Of a stretch of DNA of 64,000 bases, positions 26,302 through 34,560 are shown piece after piece (the stretch's first letter is position 1; each line of letters opens with the position of its first letter). The stretch lies in assembly GCA_902801125.1 (NCBI GenBank), contig CADCGT010000004.1, positions 1-64,000 of the forward strand, given 5' to 3'. This stretch comes from an uncultured Pseudomonadota bacterium (GTDB lineage Bacteria > Pseudomonadota > Alphaproteobacteria > Rs-D84). The translations under genes were made by a program, and so were the position numbers. Under the pieces are notes generated by a model. It made no database searches. It had not been told where the DNA came from and worked only from the letters and a program-made list of their open reading frames with translations.

Positions 26302-28005
26302 ATGAAATCAGCGGTTTTTTCTTCCCAAAATGATACAAAAATGATACCACATGCACCCACATGTAACTTATGCGTACGAAATGGGATTTTCTACTTTCGT
26401 AAAATGGTAAAAGGAAAGCGAATTCTCAAGTCGTTACGAACGCAAAATCCTATCTTAGCACAGTACCTAGTTTTAGAGTTAGAAACGATGTATCTATTAG
26501 GAATCCGCAATAATCCGTCAATAGTTACTAAGTTAGTTACTAAAAAAAATTTTACAAAAAATAAAAATATGCTATTCTCAAATACATTGCTGGCACAAGA
26601 ACATTATAAACACAAAGGACAACAAATGGATAATGCAGCATCAAATATAACACCAACCGTAGGGCATCCCATTCAAGAAATATGGGAAAACCGAGTGGAT
26701 CATGGTTTCAATAAAACAAATCAAAAGACCGCGGATACGCGTGTTACAACAATGCTTTCTATATTATCCAGACTTGGGTGCTCTACTATAGAGGACCTTG
26801 ATGCTACTCCACATAAAATAGACGAAATGAAAAAGGAACTCTTTGAATATAAACAACCTTCAGGTAAAAACAAAGGGCAAAAATATACAAAGAAAACTAT
26901 CAAAGAACATTTTCGTCTGCTACGACAAATAATAGTGACCGCGGATAATGAGTTTGGTTTAGAAAACACCGATAAAATGATCAGGAAATTGAAATTATCA
27001 AGTAGTGTGGCAACGAAAGATTTATCCCAAACAAAAGAACGTGTGGCATTTGATGAAGACGATTATAAAAAACTTTTTGAATGCATGGCAAAGGTAAAAA
27101 ACAGAGATTTATCTGAGTTGAATGCTATGCGAAAAAATTATACCCGAGACGATAAATTCTTGATTGACCGTTTATATACTTATCCAGACCAATGGTATTT
27201 TGCTATCCTATTGGCTCTCTATACCGGTGCTCGCTCTAATGCAATAACCACCTTACGTCACCAAGATATAGATTTGACGAATAATACAATCAATTTTCAC
27301 ATAAATAAATCTCTAATTCAACATAAAGACATCCGCGAGATGCAAAAAAGATTGAAGACAGACGAATCCGAAAGAGTAGTTCCAATAGCATCTGTTTTGT
27401 TGAATGATTTAGGATTGAAAAATTATTTGATTCAACACGAACTAGCACATGGAAAGTCTGCGTTCATTTTTGAAGAATTCATATCTACAGAAAATGGTTA
27501 CAAAGATAGTTATTTGAATCAGTCAGTAAACAAGCTATTTATTCAACTAGGAATAAAACCAACCAAAGACAGCAAGGTATTGAAAGACTTTCATTCGTTG
27601 AAGAAATGTTTTTATTCTTGCAACTTAGGGCATGCCGGAGATCTTGAGGTATTAGAAGCTTTGGCTGGGAACAAACCAAGTAATAATAGTGTTGCCGCGA
27701 GATGCTATACACAATTATCCATGGACACCTCAAAGGCAACTCTTATAAATGCCGTAGAAAAAATAACTTACCCACATATTGATATTTTACTGGGTAATAA
27801 GAATGCAGACAATAAAGACGAAAATAATAATGGGGTTACTATGTATACCACACCAACAACCACAGCAGAAGAAAGAGCAAATCCAAAGAATCCTTTGAAT
27901 GATCCTGTGCTTAGGAAAAAAATCTCAGTAGTTATAGGGAAACCTGTCCGCGGAATGGCGGTATATAACAATTCTGCAACCTTCTTTCTGGAGCCCAATA
28001 AGTAA
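26302..28005 (+). CDS. Tyrosine recombinase (element integrase)
   Basis: 567 residues, strong Shine-Dalgarno AGGAGG. The first 110 residues contain NGIFYFRKMVKGKRILKSLR, the short N-terminal domain of DUF6538-type integrases. The SAM-like core-binding domain lies around residues 135-235. In the catalytic domain, Arg I is in LYTGARSNAITTLRHQDI and the late tyrosine is in VAARCYTQLSMDT. The second box reads FHSLKKCF where H-x-L-R is usual, so Arg II is replaced by Lys. It cuts and joins att sites in the tRNA. Its position next to attL is the normal layout. The long tail after the tyrosine (about 90 residues) is unusual. Confidence 0.9.
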   Translation: MKSAVFSSQNDTKMIPHAPTCNLCVRNGIFYFRKMVKGKRILKSLRTQNPILAQYLVLELETMYLLGIRNNPSIVTKLVTKKNFTKNKNMLFSNTLLAQEHYKHKGQQMDNAASNITPTVGHPIQEIWENRVDHGFNKTNQKTADTRVTTMLSILSRLGCSTIEDLDATPHKIDEMKKELFEYKQPSGKNKGQKYTKKTIKEHFRLLRQIIVTADNEFGLENTDKMIRKLKLSSSVATKDLSQTKERVAFDEDDYKKLFECMAKVKNRDLSELNAMRKNYTRDDKFLIDRLYTYPDQWYFAILLALYTGARSNAITTLRHQDIDLTNNTINFHINKSLIQHKDIREMQKRLKTDESERVVPIASVLLNDLGLKNYLIQHELAHGKSAFIFEEFISTENGYKDSYLNQSVNKLFIQLGIKPTKDSKVLKDFHSLKKCFYSCNLGHAGDLEVLEALAGNKPSNNSVAARCYTQLSMDTSKATLINAVEKITYPHIDILLGNKNADNKDENNNGVTMYTTPTTTAEERANPKNPLNDPVLRKKISVVIGKPVRGMAVYNNSATFFLEPNK

Positions 28006-28203
28006 TTAGCATTCTTTACTTAGGGATTTGTTTACTTGTGTTTGACTACCCATCGCGGTAACAACAACGACTGTATCTTCCCCGTCTTTCTTGCTATGCC
28101 ATGCCCTTTTTGCGTTGGGAAATGATAAAGTTTTTCCGTCATTTCGTTTTACTACGATTTCGTCATTTTTTCTTCTAAAGATCAGATCATTTTTTGTTTG
28201 CAT
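28006..28203 (-). CDS. Small basic protein of unknown function (paralogue of 32591-32782)
   Basis: 65 residues, AAAGGA before ATG 28203. It has DEIVVKRNDGKTLSFPNAKR followed by AWHSKKDGEDTVVVV. The small protein at 32591-32782 shows the same layout: acidic-V-V, a basic turn with G, NA-x-x-A-(W/Y)-H, then a V/I-rich strand. Both are probably one small beta-rich domain. It is convergent with the integrase and divergent from the methyltransferase gene, so it could regulate either. This is inference only. Confidence 0.6.
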   Translation of the reverse strand: MQTKNDLIFRRKNDEIVVKRNDGKTLSFPNAKRAWHSKKDGEDTVVVVTAMGSQTQVNKSLSKEC

Positions 28204-28316
28204 GTAAAATCCTTTGTTTGTTTATTAGAACTAAAAATAATGCTAAAAATGGTATTGATTTTATAGTTCTTTTATGTAAGTATTCTACTAACTATCTAAC
28301 TATGGAAGGTGTTTAT

Positions 28317-29570
28317 ATGAGCAAAAAGAGTCTTCGTGTTTTATCATTATTTTCAGGATGTGGGGGTATGGATTTAGGACTAGAAGGAGGCTTTGAGATT
28401 CCTTCGGCTTGTTATAATAAAAAAATCCACCCAGACTGGAAACCCAAAAAGACGCGAAATGGGTATCTCAAACTACAACGAACAGCTTTTGAGACCGTTT
28501 TTGCGAATGATATTAGGGATGATGCGAAAGCTGCATGGGTTGGATATTTTTCAAAACAGAAGAAAGATGTTTACACTGTTGGCAGTATTGTTGATTTGGT
28601 AAAAGCAGCAAAGAAAGGCGAATATACATTTCCAGAAAAAATCGATGTTGTTACCGGTGGGTTCCCCTGCCAAGATTTTTCTGTTGCTGGTAAAAGGAAA
28701 GGTTTCTGTTCCAATAAAAGCCACACAGGCGAGACATCTGTTGTATGTGTAGATCCTTCAGAAAGCCGCGGATCATTATATTTATGGATGAAAGATGTTA
28801 TTTCTATTGTTCAACCAAAATTATTTATCGCAGAAAACGTAAAGGGGCTGACAAATCTAGCGGATGCAAAACAAATAATTGAGAAAGATTTTAGATCTAC
28901 ATGTGATAATGGCTATTTGGTTGTTGAGGCTAAAGTCTTATATGCACCTGACTATGGCGTTCCTCAGTCTAGAGAGAGAGTCATTTTCCTAGGATTCAAA
29001 AAATCTGCATTGAGACCGGAAGCTTTGGAAGAATTATCTAAAACCGAGATAAGTGATCAGTACAACCCATACCCGGTAAAGACTCATGGAAAAAAGGAAG
29101 ATGCAAATTTATTACCAATAGTTACAACAGGACAAGTATTCGCAGATTTACCAGAACCAGACAATTCAACAGATATAGATCAACAAACATATTCCAAAGC
29201 CATGTATATGGGGAAACATTGTCAAGGACAGAACGAAATAAAGCTAAATGCTGTTGGTCCTACAATCAGATCAGAACACCATGGTAATATAGAATTCAGA
29301 AGATTGAGCTCTGAACATGGTGGTACACATACTAAAGAATTGAACGAAGGAAAACAAGAAAGACGTTTGACAATCAGAGAGTGTGCTAGAATCCAAACTT
29401 TCCCTGACGACTACCGTTTTATTTCAAAGAAGGACGAAGATCTTGTTGCTGTATCCGGCTCTAAGGCATATCAACTTATAGGTAATGCTGTGCCGCCATA
29501 TTTAGCATATAATTTGGCAAAGCGGTTGGAAGAAAATTGGGATCTATATTTCAAAAAGGACGACGAATGA
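28317..29570 (+). CDS. DNA (cytosine-5) methyltransferase
   Basis: 417 residues from ATG 28317 (GGAAGG upstream). All main C5-methyltransferase motifs are present: LSLFSGCGGMDLGLEGGF (I), VVTGGFPCQDFSVAGKRKGF (IV, catalytic Cys), IAENVKGL (VI), PQSRERVIFLGF (VIII), RRLTIRECARIQTFPDDY (IX) and YQLIGNAVPPYLAYNLAK (X). The target-recognition region lies between VIII and IX (about residues 235-345). It modifies cytosine at the C5 position and protects the element and host from the coupled endonuclease. The ATGA overlap with the next gene shows translational coupling. The recognition sequence cannot be predicted by eye. Confidence 0.95.
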   Translation: MSKKSLRVLSLFSGCGGMDLGLEGGFEIPSACYNKKIHPDWKPKKTRNGYLKLQRTAFETVFANDIRDDAKAAWVGYFSKQKKDVYTVGSIVDLVKAAKKGEYTFPEKIDVVTGGFPCQDFSVAGKRKGFCSNKSHTGETSVVCVDPSESRGSLYLWMKDVISIVQPKLFIAENVKGLTNLADAKQIIEKDFRSTCDNGYLVVEAKVLYAPDYGVPQSRERVIFLGFKKSALRPEALEELSKTEISDQYNPYPVKTHGKKEDANLLPIVTTGQVFADLPEPDNSTDIDQQTYSKAMYMGKHCQGQNEIKLNAVGPTIRSEHHGNIEFRRLSSEHGGTHTKELNEGKQERRLTIRECARIQTFPDDYRFISKKDEDLVAVSGSKAYQLIGNAVPPYLAYNLAKRLEENWDLYFKKDDE

Positions 29571-30625
29571 TAATATCCCAAAACAAAAAACCAACAGTAG
29601 ACGATTTTTCTGATTTAGTGTTGAAAGCTACTGATATATTGAATGTAGAGGCATCAAGGAATAATGCATACTTTGTCACAAGAAACGCACAAAAACTTGA
29701 AGACGATGTTGTAGATGCACTGAATAAAGCTGCTGTAGATACTCCTTTTGCGGGATCTATTCAAAAAGTCTCTGGGCAGTATTTTCCGGATATAGTAGCT
29801 GCCCGTTTTTTTGGTGTTGAGGTAAAGAGTTCAAAAGACGAGCATTGGGTTACTTTGGGTGGTAGTATAAATGAGTCTACTAGGGTGGCGGATGTAGAAC
29901 GGATATTTTTGACTTTTGGAAAATTGATCAACCCAGTAGAATTTAGAAGTAGACCTTACCAAGATTGTCTGTCTGACGTTGTTGTTACACATTATCCGCG
30001 ATATAAGATAGATATGAAACTGGGGGCTGGCGAAACAATCTTTGATAAAATGAACATGGATTACGACACTCTCAGAAAAAAAGAAAATCCAGCTAAAGAT
30101 GTTATAAAATACTACAAAGGACAACTGAAGCCTGGGGAACGTTTATGGTGGTTAGATTACGAAAATAACGCAGAAGAAAACATTGCTGCCGCCTCTACAA
30201 AGGTTCGCTTATGGAAAACATTGTCACAAGAGGAAAAACTAAGATTTATTATCAGTGCATATGCTTTCTTTCCTGAGATTTCTAGTGGAGCCGCGGATAA
30301 GTATGATAATTTCTCGTTATGGTTGGTATCTAATTATGGTATCGTATCAACATCCTTGAGAGATTCCTTTTCAGCAGGTGGTCGCGTCAATTTAGAGATC
30401 AATGGTAGTGTCTTGAATGTTTCTCGTAGTTTATATAATTTGTACATGTTGCAGAACGAGATACGGCAACGATTACTTTCTATACCAGAAGATATTTTGA
30501 AAGATTTATGGAAAGTTACAAGAATAGCACCAGATCGTTTTGTACAATGGGCAAGTCTTGTAGCAGATAGAAACCCAGAATGCAAAAGTCTTCTTTGGCA
30601 TATTACTCATGAGGACAATAATTGA
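29567..30625 (+). CDS. Type II-like restriction endonuclease (PD-ExK)
   Basis: 352 residues, starting inside the methyltransferase stop (ATGA). YFPDIVAARFFGVEVKSSKD gives the PD...E-x-K catalytic core (Asp and Glu-Val-Lys) of PD-(D/E)XK nucleases, at about residues 64-83. It is preceded by a helical DALNKAA segment. The rest has no other known domain. The position directly after a cytosine methyltransferase makes a cognate restriction enzyme by far the best reading. Translational coupling after the methyltransferase helps ensure modification precedes cutting. Confidence 0.83.
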   Translation: MIISQNKKPTVDDFSDLVLKATDILNVEASRNNAYFVTRNAQKLEDDVVDALNKAAVDTPFAGSIQKVSGQYFPDIVAARFFGVEVKSSKDEHWVTLGGSINESTRVADVERIFLTFGKLINPVEFRSRPYQDCLSDVVVTHYPRYKIDMKLGAGETIFDKMNMDYDTLRKKENPAKDVIKYYKGQLKPGERLWWLDYENNAEENIAAASTKVRLWKTLSQEEKLRFIISAYAFFPEISSGAADKYDNFSLWLVSNYGIVSTSLRDSFSAGGRVNLEINGSVLNVSRSLYNLYMLQNEIRQRLLSIPEDILKDLWKVTRIAPDRFVQWASLVADRNPECKSLLWHITHEDNN

Positions 30626-31227
30626 GTTTCAACGTCAGAAAAAATTCAAAGGCATCCCTAGATTTTTATCCTACTCCCCCTTGGGCTGTGGATGTGTTAC
30701 TAAAATATGAAAAATTTACTGGGGATATATTAGAGCCAGCTTGCGGTACAGGAAACATATCCGAAAAATTGAAAGCGGCTGGGTTCAATGTGATTAGTAG
30801 TGACATTCATGATTATGGGTACGGCAAACCAAATGTGGACTTTTTTTCTATAAATACACCAGCAGAAAATCTGATAACCAATGCACCATATAACCAAGCT
30901 GATCAATTTGTTATACATGCCTTGAAGATAACCAAGAAAAAAATTGCTTTGTTACTAAGACTTGCATTTTTAGAAGGTGCAAGAAGATATGAAAACATAT
31001 ATTCAAAAACACCTCCTACAAGTGTCTTGGTTTTTACAAAGAGACTCACATTCAACCCAGATTTGATAAAAGGAAACAGTGGTTCTGGCTATGTGACGTA
31101 TGCATGGTTTATATGGGATAGAGAACAATTTGGAACACCACCTATCATTCGTTGGATTTCCCCAGATGTGATAGACGAATGCAGAGGATCACATCGCGGC
31201 AGAAAGACAGTTAGGAAAGATCACTAA
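30622..31227 (+). CDS. Second DNA methyltransferase (amino-methyltransferase type)
   Basis: 201 residues from a TTG at 30622 that overlaps the endonuclease stop as TTGA. DFYPTPPWAVDVLL and DILEPACGTGNISEKLKAAG are motif X and motif I of phage-type N6-adenine/N4-cytosine methyltransferases. Motif IV is ITNAPYN, where D/N-P-P-Y is usual. KRLTFNPDLIKGNSGSGYVT is the late conserved block seen in this group. It would methylate an exocyclic amino group. It may complement the C5 enzyme on an asymmetric site or act alone. The TTG start and 4-base overlap imply low, coupled translation. Confidence 0.8.
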   Translation: MSFNVRKNSKASLDFYPTPPWAVDVLLKYEKFTGDILEPACGTGNISEKLKAAGFNVISSDIHDYGYGKPNVDFFSINTPAENLITNAPYNQADQFVIHALKITKKKIALLLRLAFLEGARRYENIYSKTPPTSVLVFTKRLTFNPDLIKGNSGSGYVTYAWFIWDREQFGTPPIIRWISPDVIDECRGSHRGRKTVRKDH

Positions 31228-31257
31228 AAATCTATAAGGAAAAGAATCCTAATTTTA

Positions 31258-31767
31258 TTATTTTTGATACAGATTCCATAAGTATTCAAACCTGCGGCTA
31301 TATTCTTCGCTGAGCTGATCAAAGAAGACACAATTTTCACTATTGAATTTTGATGCGTTTTCTGTCCAGTTGTAGCTACCAGATACCACATGCTTATTGT
31401 CAAATATAGCATACTTATTGTGCTCTATTTTGGTCTTTTTGTTTGTAACCACTGGAATACCTGCAGATTTGAGCTTTTCAACCAATGATCCTTTACCCTT
31501 AGCCTGTGTTCTATCTGTAATAATGCGTATTTGAGCCCCGCGGTGGAATGCATTGATCAAAGAATCCACTATCTTGATGTTTGAAATGGAATAAACAGCA
31601 ATATCCATTTGTTGGGCTTTATTTACCTCTGCAATGATATTTTGTTCACAATCAGTACTAGGAGTAAAAAAAACCTTCATATGTGCTACAGGCTCTGTTT
31701 TGGTCTCATAATTAGTAGGACAACAAGCAGATAATGCCGCGAAAACAAAAAAAACACCAAAATTCAT
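31258..31767 (-). CDS. PLD-family nuclease lipoprotein (Nuc-like)
   Basis: 169 residues from ATG 31767, which has TAAGGA 8 bases upstream. The N-terminus has a hydrophobic stretch ending in the lipobox LSAC, so it is probably a lipoprotein at the membrane. The body is one phospholipase-D domain. MKVFFTPSTDCEQNIIAEVN opens it, and IEHNKYAIFDNKHVVSGSYN followed by WTENA carries the HKD motif (H-x-K-x4-D). This is the plan of the Nuc endonucleases of conjugative plasmids, which act as dimers. It may degrade incoming DNA in the periplasm. It is transcribed against the rest of the element's cargo. Confidence 0.88.
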   Translation of the reverse strand: MNFGVFFVFAALSACCPTNYETKTEPVAHMKVFFTPSTDCEQNIIAEVNKAQQMDIAVYSISNIKIVDSLINAFHRGAQIRIITDRTQAKGKGSLVEKLKSAGIPVVTNKKTKIEHNKYAIFDNKHVVSGSYNWTENASKFNSENCVFFDQLSEEYSRRFEYLWNLYQK

Positions 31768-31875
31768 AATTATCCTTACCATAAGCAGTATTTTATCATT
31801 CCGGCTAAATTATTCAAGTCTTTGTTGTCGGACGGTCTAGGAATTGAAAAAAACACCAAAATTCAGCCTTTTTCT

Positions 31876-31964
31876 GTGTCTAAATTGGGTATACTTGTAT
31901 TATATAGCCAAAAAGTGTCTAAATGAAGTTTTTTTCTTGACATTTAGACACAAAATAGTACAAT
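31876..31964 (+). promoter_or_regulatory. Serine-recombinase control/crossover region with GTGTCTAAAT repeats
   Basis: GTGTCTAAAT occurs at 31876-31885 and 31915-31924 and, inverted, at 31942-31951. The promoter is TTGACA (31937-31942), a 16-base spacer and TACAAT (31959-31964), so the inverted copy lies in its spacer. Such repeats just upstream of a serine resolvase gene are expected of res subsites and autorepression operators. Confidence 0.65.
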
Positions 31965-32009
31965 TCTAACTGAACTCAAAGAAATAATTTATACAAGAGG
32001 TAATAAAAA

Positions 32010-32594
32010 ATGAAGTTCTTATATGCTCGTGTGTCTTCGATTAGTCAGAATACAGATCGACAGACTTTGAATGAAAATGAATTTGACCGTCTGTATATTG
32101 ATAAATGCAGTGGGAAAAACACAGAACGTCCGGAATTGCAGGCTATGTTGAGTAATTTGAGACCTGGAGACGAAATTACCTGCCATAGTTTAGACAGATT
32201 GGCTAGAAATATGTTTGATTTGCAAGCCCTGATCAAAGAAATTACAGATAAAGATTGTTTGGTGGTGTTTGAAAAAGAAAATTTACGGTTTGAACCAGGA
32301 AAAAACAACCCTATGAGCAATTTGATGTTACAGATCCTGGGCGGTATTGCAGAATTTGAACGCGAACTAATCAAAGCTAGACAAGCCGAAGGTATAGCTA
32401 TTGCAAAAGACAAACACAAATTCAAAGGATCACAACCTAAAATACCTGAAACACTAGCCGCGGAATTGAAAGAATTGGTGTCCTCTAAAAAAATATCAAT
32501 AAAAGATGCCATGAAACGTTATAATCTCTCTCGTGCAAGTGTTTATAACTACCTGAAACGTGACGATAAGAATGTAAAAAAGGATGTAAAATGA
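32010..32594 (+). CDS. Serine recombinase (resolvase/invertase family)
   Basis: 194 residues. The catalytic serine is in FLYARVSSISQNTDRQ. EITCHSLDRLARNMFDLQAL carries the Arg-rich active-site helix, and GGIAEFERELIKARQAEG is the long dimer helix. The C-terminal helix-turn-helix is SIKDAMKRYNLSRASVYNYL. It matches the small resolvases/invertases (about 185-200 residues). It would resolve dimers of the element's circular form or invert a segment. It is the first gene of a two-gene unit; the next start overlaps its stop as ATGA. Confidence 0.93.
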   Translation: MKFLYARVSSISQNTDRQTLNENEFDRLYIDKCSGKNTERPELQAMLSNLRPGDEITCHSLDRLARNMFDLQALIKEITDKDCLVVFEKENLRFEPGKNNPMSNLMLQILGGIAEFERELIKARQAEGIAIAKDKHKFKGSQPKIPETLAAELKELVSSKKISIKDAMKRYNLSRASVYNYLKRDDKNVKKDVK

Positions 32595-32782
32595 GCATTG
32601 GGGTAAAATTTGAATGGGTAAATGGTGGTAAAGACGTAGTAATTCGTAGTTTGTCCGGAAATTACCTCTACACAGTAAAAAACGCCCGCGATGCATACCA
32701 CCAGGGGGCAGATATTATAGTCCGCGGTAATTGCTACGAGACTGTAAGATTTTCCCCTAATGGCACAAGATCCTTTTCATAA
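32591..32782 (+). CDS. Small protein of unknown function (paralogue of 28006-28203)
   Basis: 63 residues, coupled to the recombinase by an ATGA overlap. It has KDVVIRSLSGNYLYTVKNAR followed by DAYHQGADIIVRGN. It shares layout with the protein at 28006-28203. Tight coupling to the recombinase suggests a recombination accessory or regulatory role, but there is no direct evidence. Its end overlaps the convergent Rep gene by six bases. Confidence 0.6.
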   Translation: MSIGVKFEWVNGGKDVVIRSLSGNYLYTVKNARDAYHQGADIIVRGNCYETVRFSPNGTRSFS

Positions 32783-33607
32783 CTTTATTCGCGTTCTATG
32801 GGCATTTTTAGTGATTTCTACACTATGTTTCGCTTGTAGAACATCCGCGAGATCGTCAATCGTTTTTATTTTACTGATTTTACGTTGAGTTTTTGTGAGA
32901 TTTCTCTTTTTACCGTTCTTTTTGTGTTTATGAATGTCAAACAAGGTTTGTATCGGATAATATCGATCAATTCGTAATGCTTTTGGTCCTTCCCCCAGGC
33001 GTTTTATGTTTATCATGTTCCATAAGCGAAGTCGTTCCAATGGGGTATAATTTGGCAAATTCTGTATTTCCTGGTAAAGATTCTGTAAATCTGGTTGTTG
33101 GCATCCAAACTTGGTGTTTTTTATAGGTAGCCAATCAGGTCGTACAAATTCCTTTGTACAATATCCGACAATATTCAACGCATCTTCATACGGTACCAGT
33201 TGAACCTTATAATTGATATTCCCATTCAATTTGTATTGTCGTTTGAATCCTTCACAAGCTTTTTTCAAACAATTCTCAACAAAAACAAACGGAAGTTGTG
33301 TTCCTGATTTATCTATAAATGTTCCTAACATATGCACATGAAACCATGATGTTTCGAATTCATTTTCAAAAAACGTATCTAAATGGTAAAGGTGTTTATA
33401 AAAATTCTTACCATATCTACACAAACGTTTTTCATATAATTTCGCTAACAGTTTGAGTCTATATGCGAAGATACCTTCGTTATAGGTTTTGAGTTCATAT
33501 GGAAATTGTATAATTATGTGATAAACCGAAGTTCCTGCGGGAAATTTGTTGTAAAATAACATTTGAAATTCTTCTAATTGTTTTGCGATTTGTTCGTCCT
33601 CTGTCAT
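32777..33607 (-). CDS. HUH-family rolling-circle replication initiator-like protein
   Basis: 276 residues from ATG 33607, which has the strong site GCAGGAG; an upstream in-frame extension to 33754 lacks one. SWFHVHMLGTFI is the metal-binding HUH motif (His-Val-His), and IVGYCTKEF provides the Y-x-x-K motif with a single candidate nucleophilic tyrosine. Between them is KACEGFKRQYKLNGNINYKV. This order is that of rolling-circle Rep proteins and HUH transposases. The tail is very basic (KHKKNGKKRNLTKTQRKISK). Replication of the excised element is the most likely role; mobilisation is the alternative. Confidence 0.72.
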   Translation of the reverse strand: MTEDEQIAKQLEEFQMLFYNKFPAGTSVYHIIIQFPYELKTYNEGIFAYRLKLLAKLYEKRLCRYGKNFYKHLYHLDTFFENEFETSWFHVHMLGTFIDKSGTQLPFVFVENCLKKACEGFKRQYKLNGNINYKVQLVPYEDALNIVGYCTKEFVRPDWLPIKNTKFGCQQPDLQNLYQEIQNLPNYTPLERLRLWNMINIKRLGEGPKALRIDRYYPIQTLFDIHKHKKNGKKRNLTKTQRKISKIKTIDDLADVLQAKHSVEITKNAHRTRIKL

Positions 33608-34355
33608 GAAAAAACTCCTGCTTTTTTGTTGCTTTTTGAATGTTCGCAGACTATAAAAAGAACTGGAAAAAGTTAGAAACATTTTCCTAGTTTTTGCCTG
33701 ATTTCTGCCGATCACGAGCTGCCATGGTTCTCTCAAATACAATAACGAGTGCAAGCTTATCGGTCTGTTTTATGTCTAAATACTATCGCTAGTAAATAAA
33801 CAGATTTTTGCATTGTTTCTACATCTTTTTCCCCTATAATTGAGTCTTATTAAATCTTCAATGCCCGTTTGCCATACAAAAAACTGTATGCAAACGTCAC
33901 ATTGGGTTTCAGCACAGTGCTTTTTTTATATGCCCGCGGGAATTTGTGCTATAAAAGAAACCCCACCTGGCTGCTCACAAAACCGGATGGGGTTGCATTA
34001 GAAACTTACATCTTTTTATTGTGAGCTAGTATTTCAACGAATGCTTGTCTTTCTTTTTTTCTAATGCCAAACATTCATTGCTGATATATAGAACTGTGTT
34101 TTTCAAAAAATTTTCTGACTTTTTTATTTTTTTTTTGATGCAGTTGAAAACGCATTTCAAAATTGGAAAAAAATCCTATAAAGGCGATCTCAAAAAGTAA
34201 TTACTAGCCCGCGAAGTAAACTACTAAATACCACTTGCCAAACATACCCTATTTATGCAACAATACACGTGAAACTGATAGTAAATTGATGTAAAAAAAT
34301 AACAAGGTTCTGAGATCAAAAAGCCAGAATTCAGGCACGAGTCACTTACTGACTA
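33608..34355. other. Non-coding end of the element, possible replication origin
   Basis: No gene is seen. There is a perfect-arm hairpin with one bulge, GTTTGCCATAC...GTATGCAAAC (33867-33895). A second hairpin is AACCCCACC...GGATGGGGTT (33959-33994). ATGTCTAAAT at 33772-33781 repeats nine of the ten bases found upstream of the recombinase. Poly-T and poly-A tracts lie near 34112-34180. Next to an HUH protein, one hairpin may be the double-strand origin; this is inferred. Confidence 0.45.
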
Positions 34356-34378
34356 GAGTCCAGTTGCCCGAGCCAAGA
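34356..34378 (+). repeat. attR: 23-bp repeat
   Basis: Exact copy of 26234-26256, marking the right end of the element. Directly beyond it lies what would originally have been the tRNA-Asn terminator. Confidence 0.93.
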
Positions 34379-34404
34379 TTTCCGCAGATTTCTGCGGATT
34401 TTTT
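34379..34404 (+). terminator. Original tRNA-Asn terminator, separated by the element
   Basis: TCCGCAG-ATTT-CTGCGGA followed by TTTTTT. Before integration it would have stood immediately after tRNA-Asn. Confidence 0.75.
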
Positions 34405-34525
34405 AATGTTTTTCACACGACCATATTTTTAACAAAATCGTATGAAAGGTCGCAAATATACCCCCAAGTTCGTTAGAAAAACATATATTTACATACGGAA
34501 TTCGGGTGTATTTTCTAATAAATTC

Positions 34526-34554
34526 TTGAATAACAATTCTGGCCATGTTATAAT
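34526..34554 (+). promoter_or_regulatory. Promoter of the metK transcript
   Basis: TTGAAT (34526-34531), a 17-base spacer and TATAAT (34549-34554). The predicted start near 34561 is exactly at the 5' edge of the riboswitch. The 120 bases before it (34405-34525) contain nothing I can identify. Confidence 0.8.
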
Positions 34555-34560
34555 GCTATC

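Larger units (their letters stand above)
26254..34378 (+). mobile_element. Integrative element (about 8.1 kb) in tRNA-Asn
   Basis: It is bounded by the 23-bp direct repeats. A tyrosine integrase is first after the tRNA. The element also holds a coupled methyltransferase/endonuclease/methyltransferase operon, a PLD-type nuclease lipoprotein, a serine recombinase, an HUH replication initiator and a hairpin-rich non-coding end. There are no structural phage genes, no conjugation genes and no relaxase other than the HUH protein. I infer a small integrative element that can replicate as a circle and carries restriction-modification cargo. Its sequence is visibly AT-rich compared with 1-10430. Confidence 0.9.

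Noticed and set aside
32608-33754. N-terminal extension of the HUH protein to 33754
   Set aside because: GCAGGAG sits just before ATG 33607, and the extra 49 residues are rich in basic and aromatic residues without a ribosome site.
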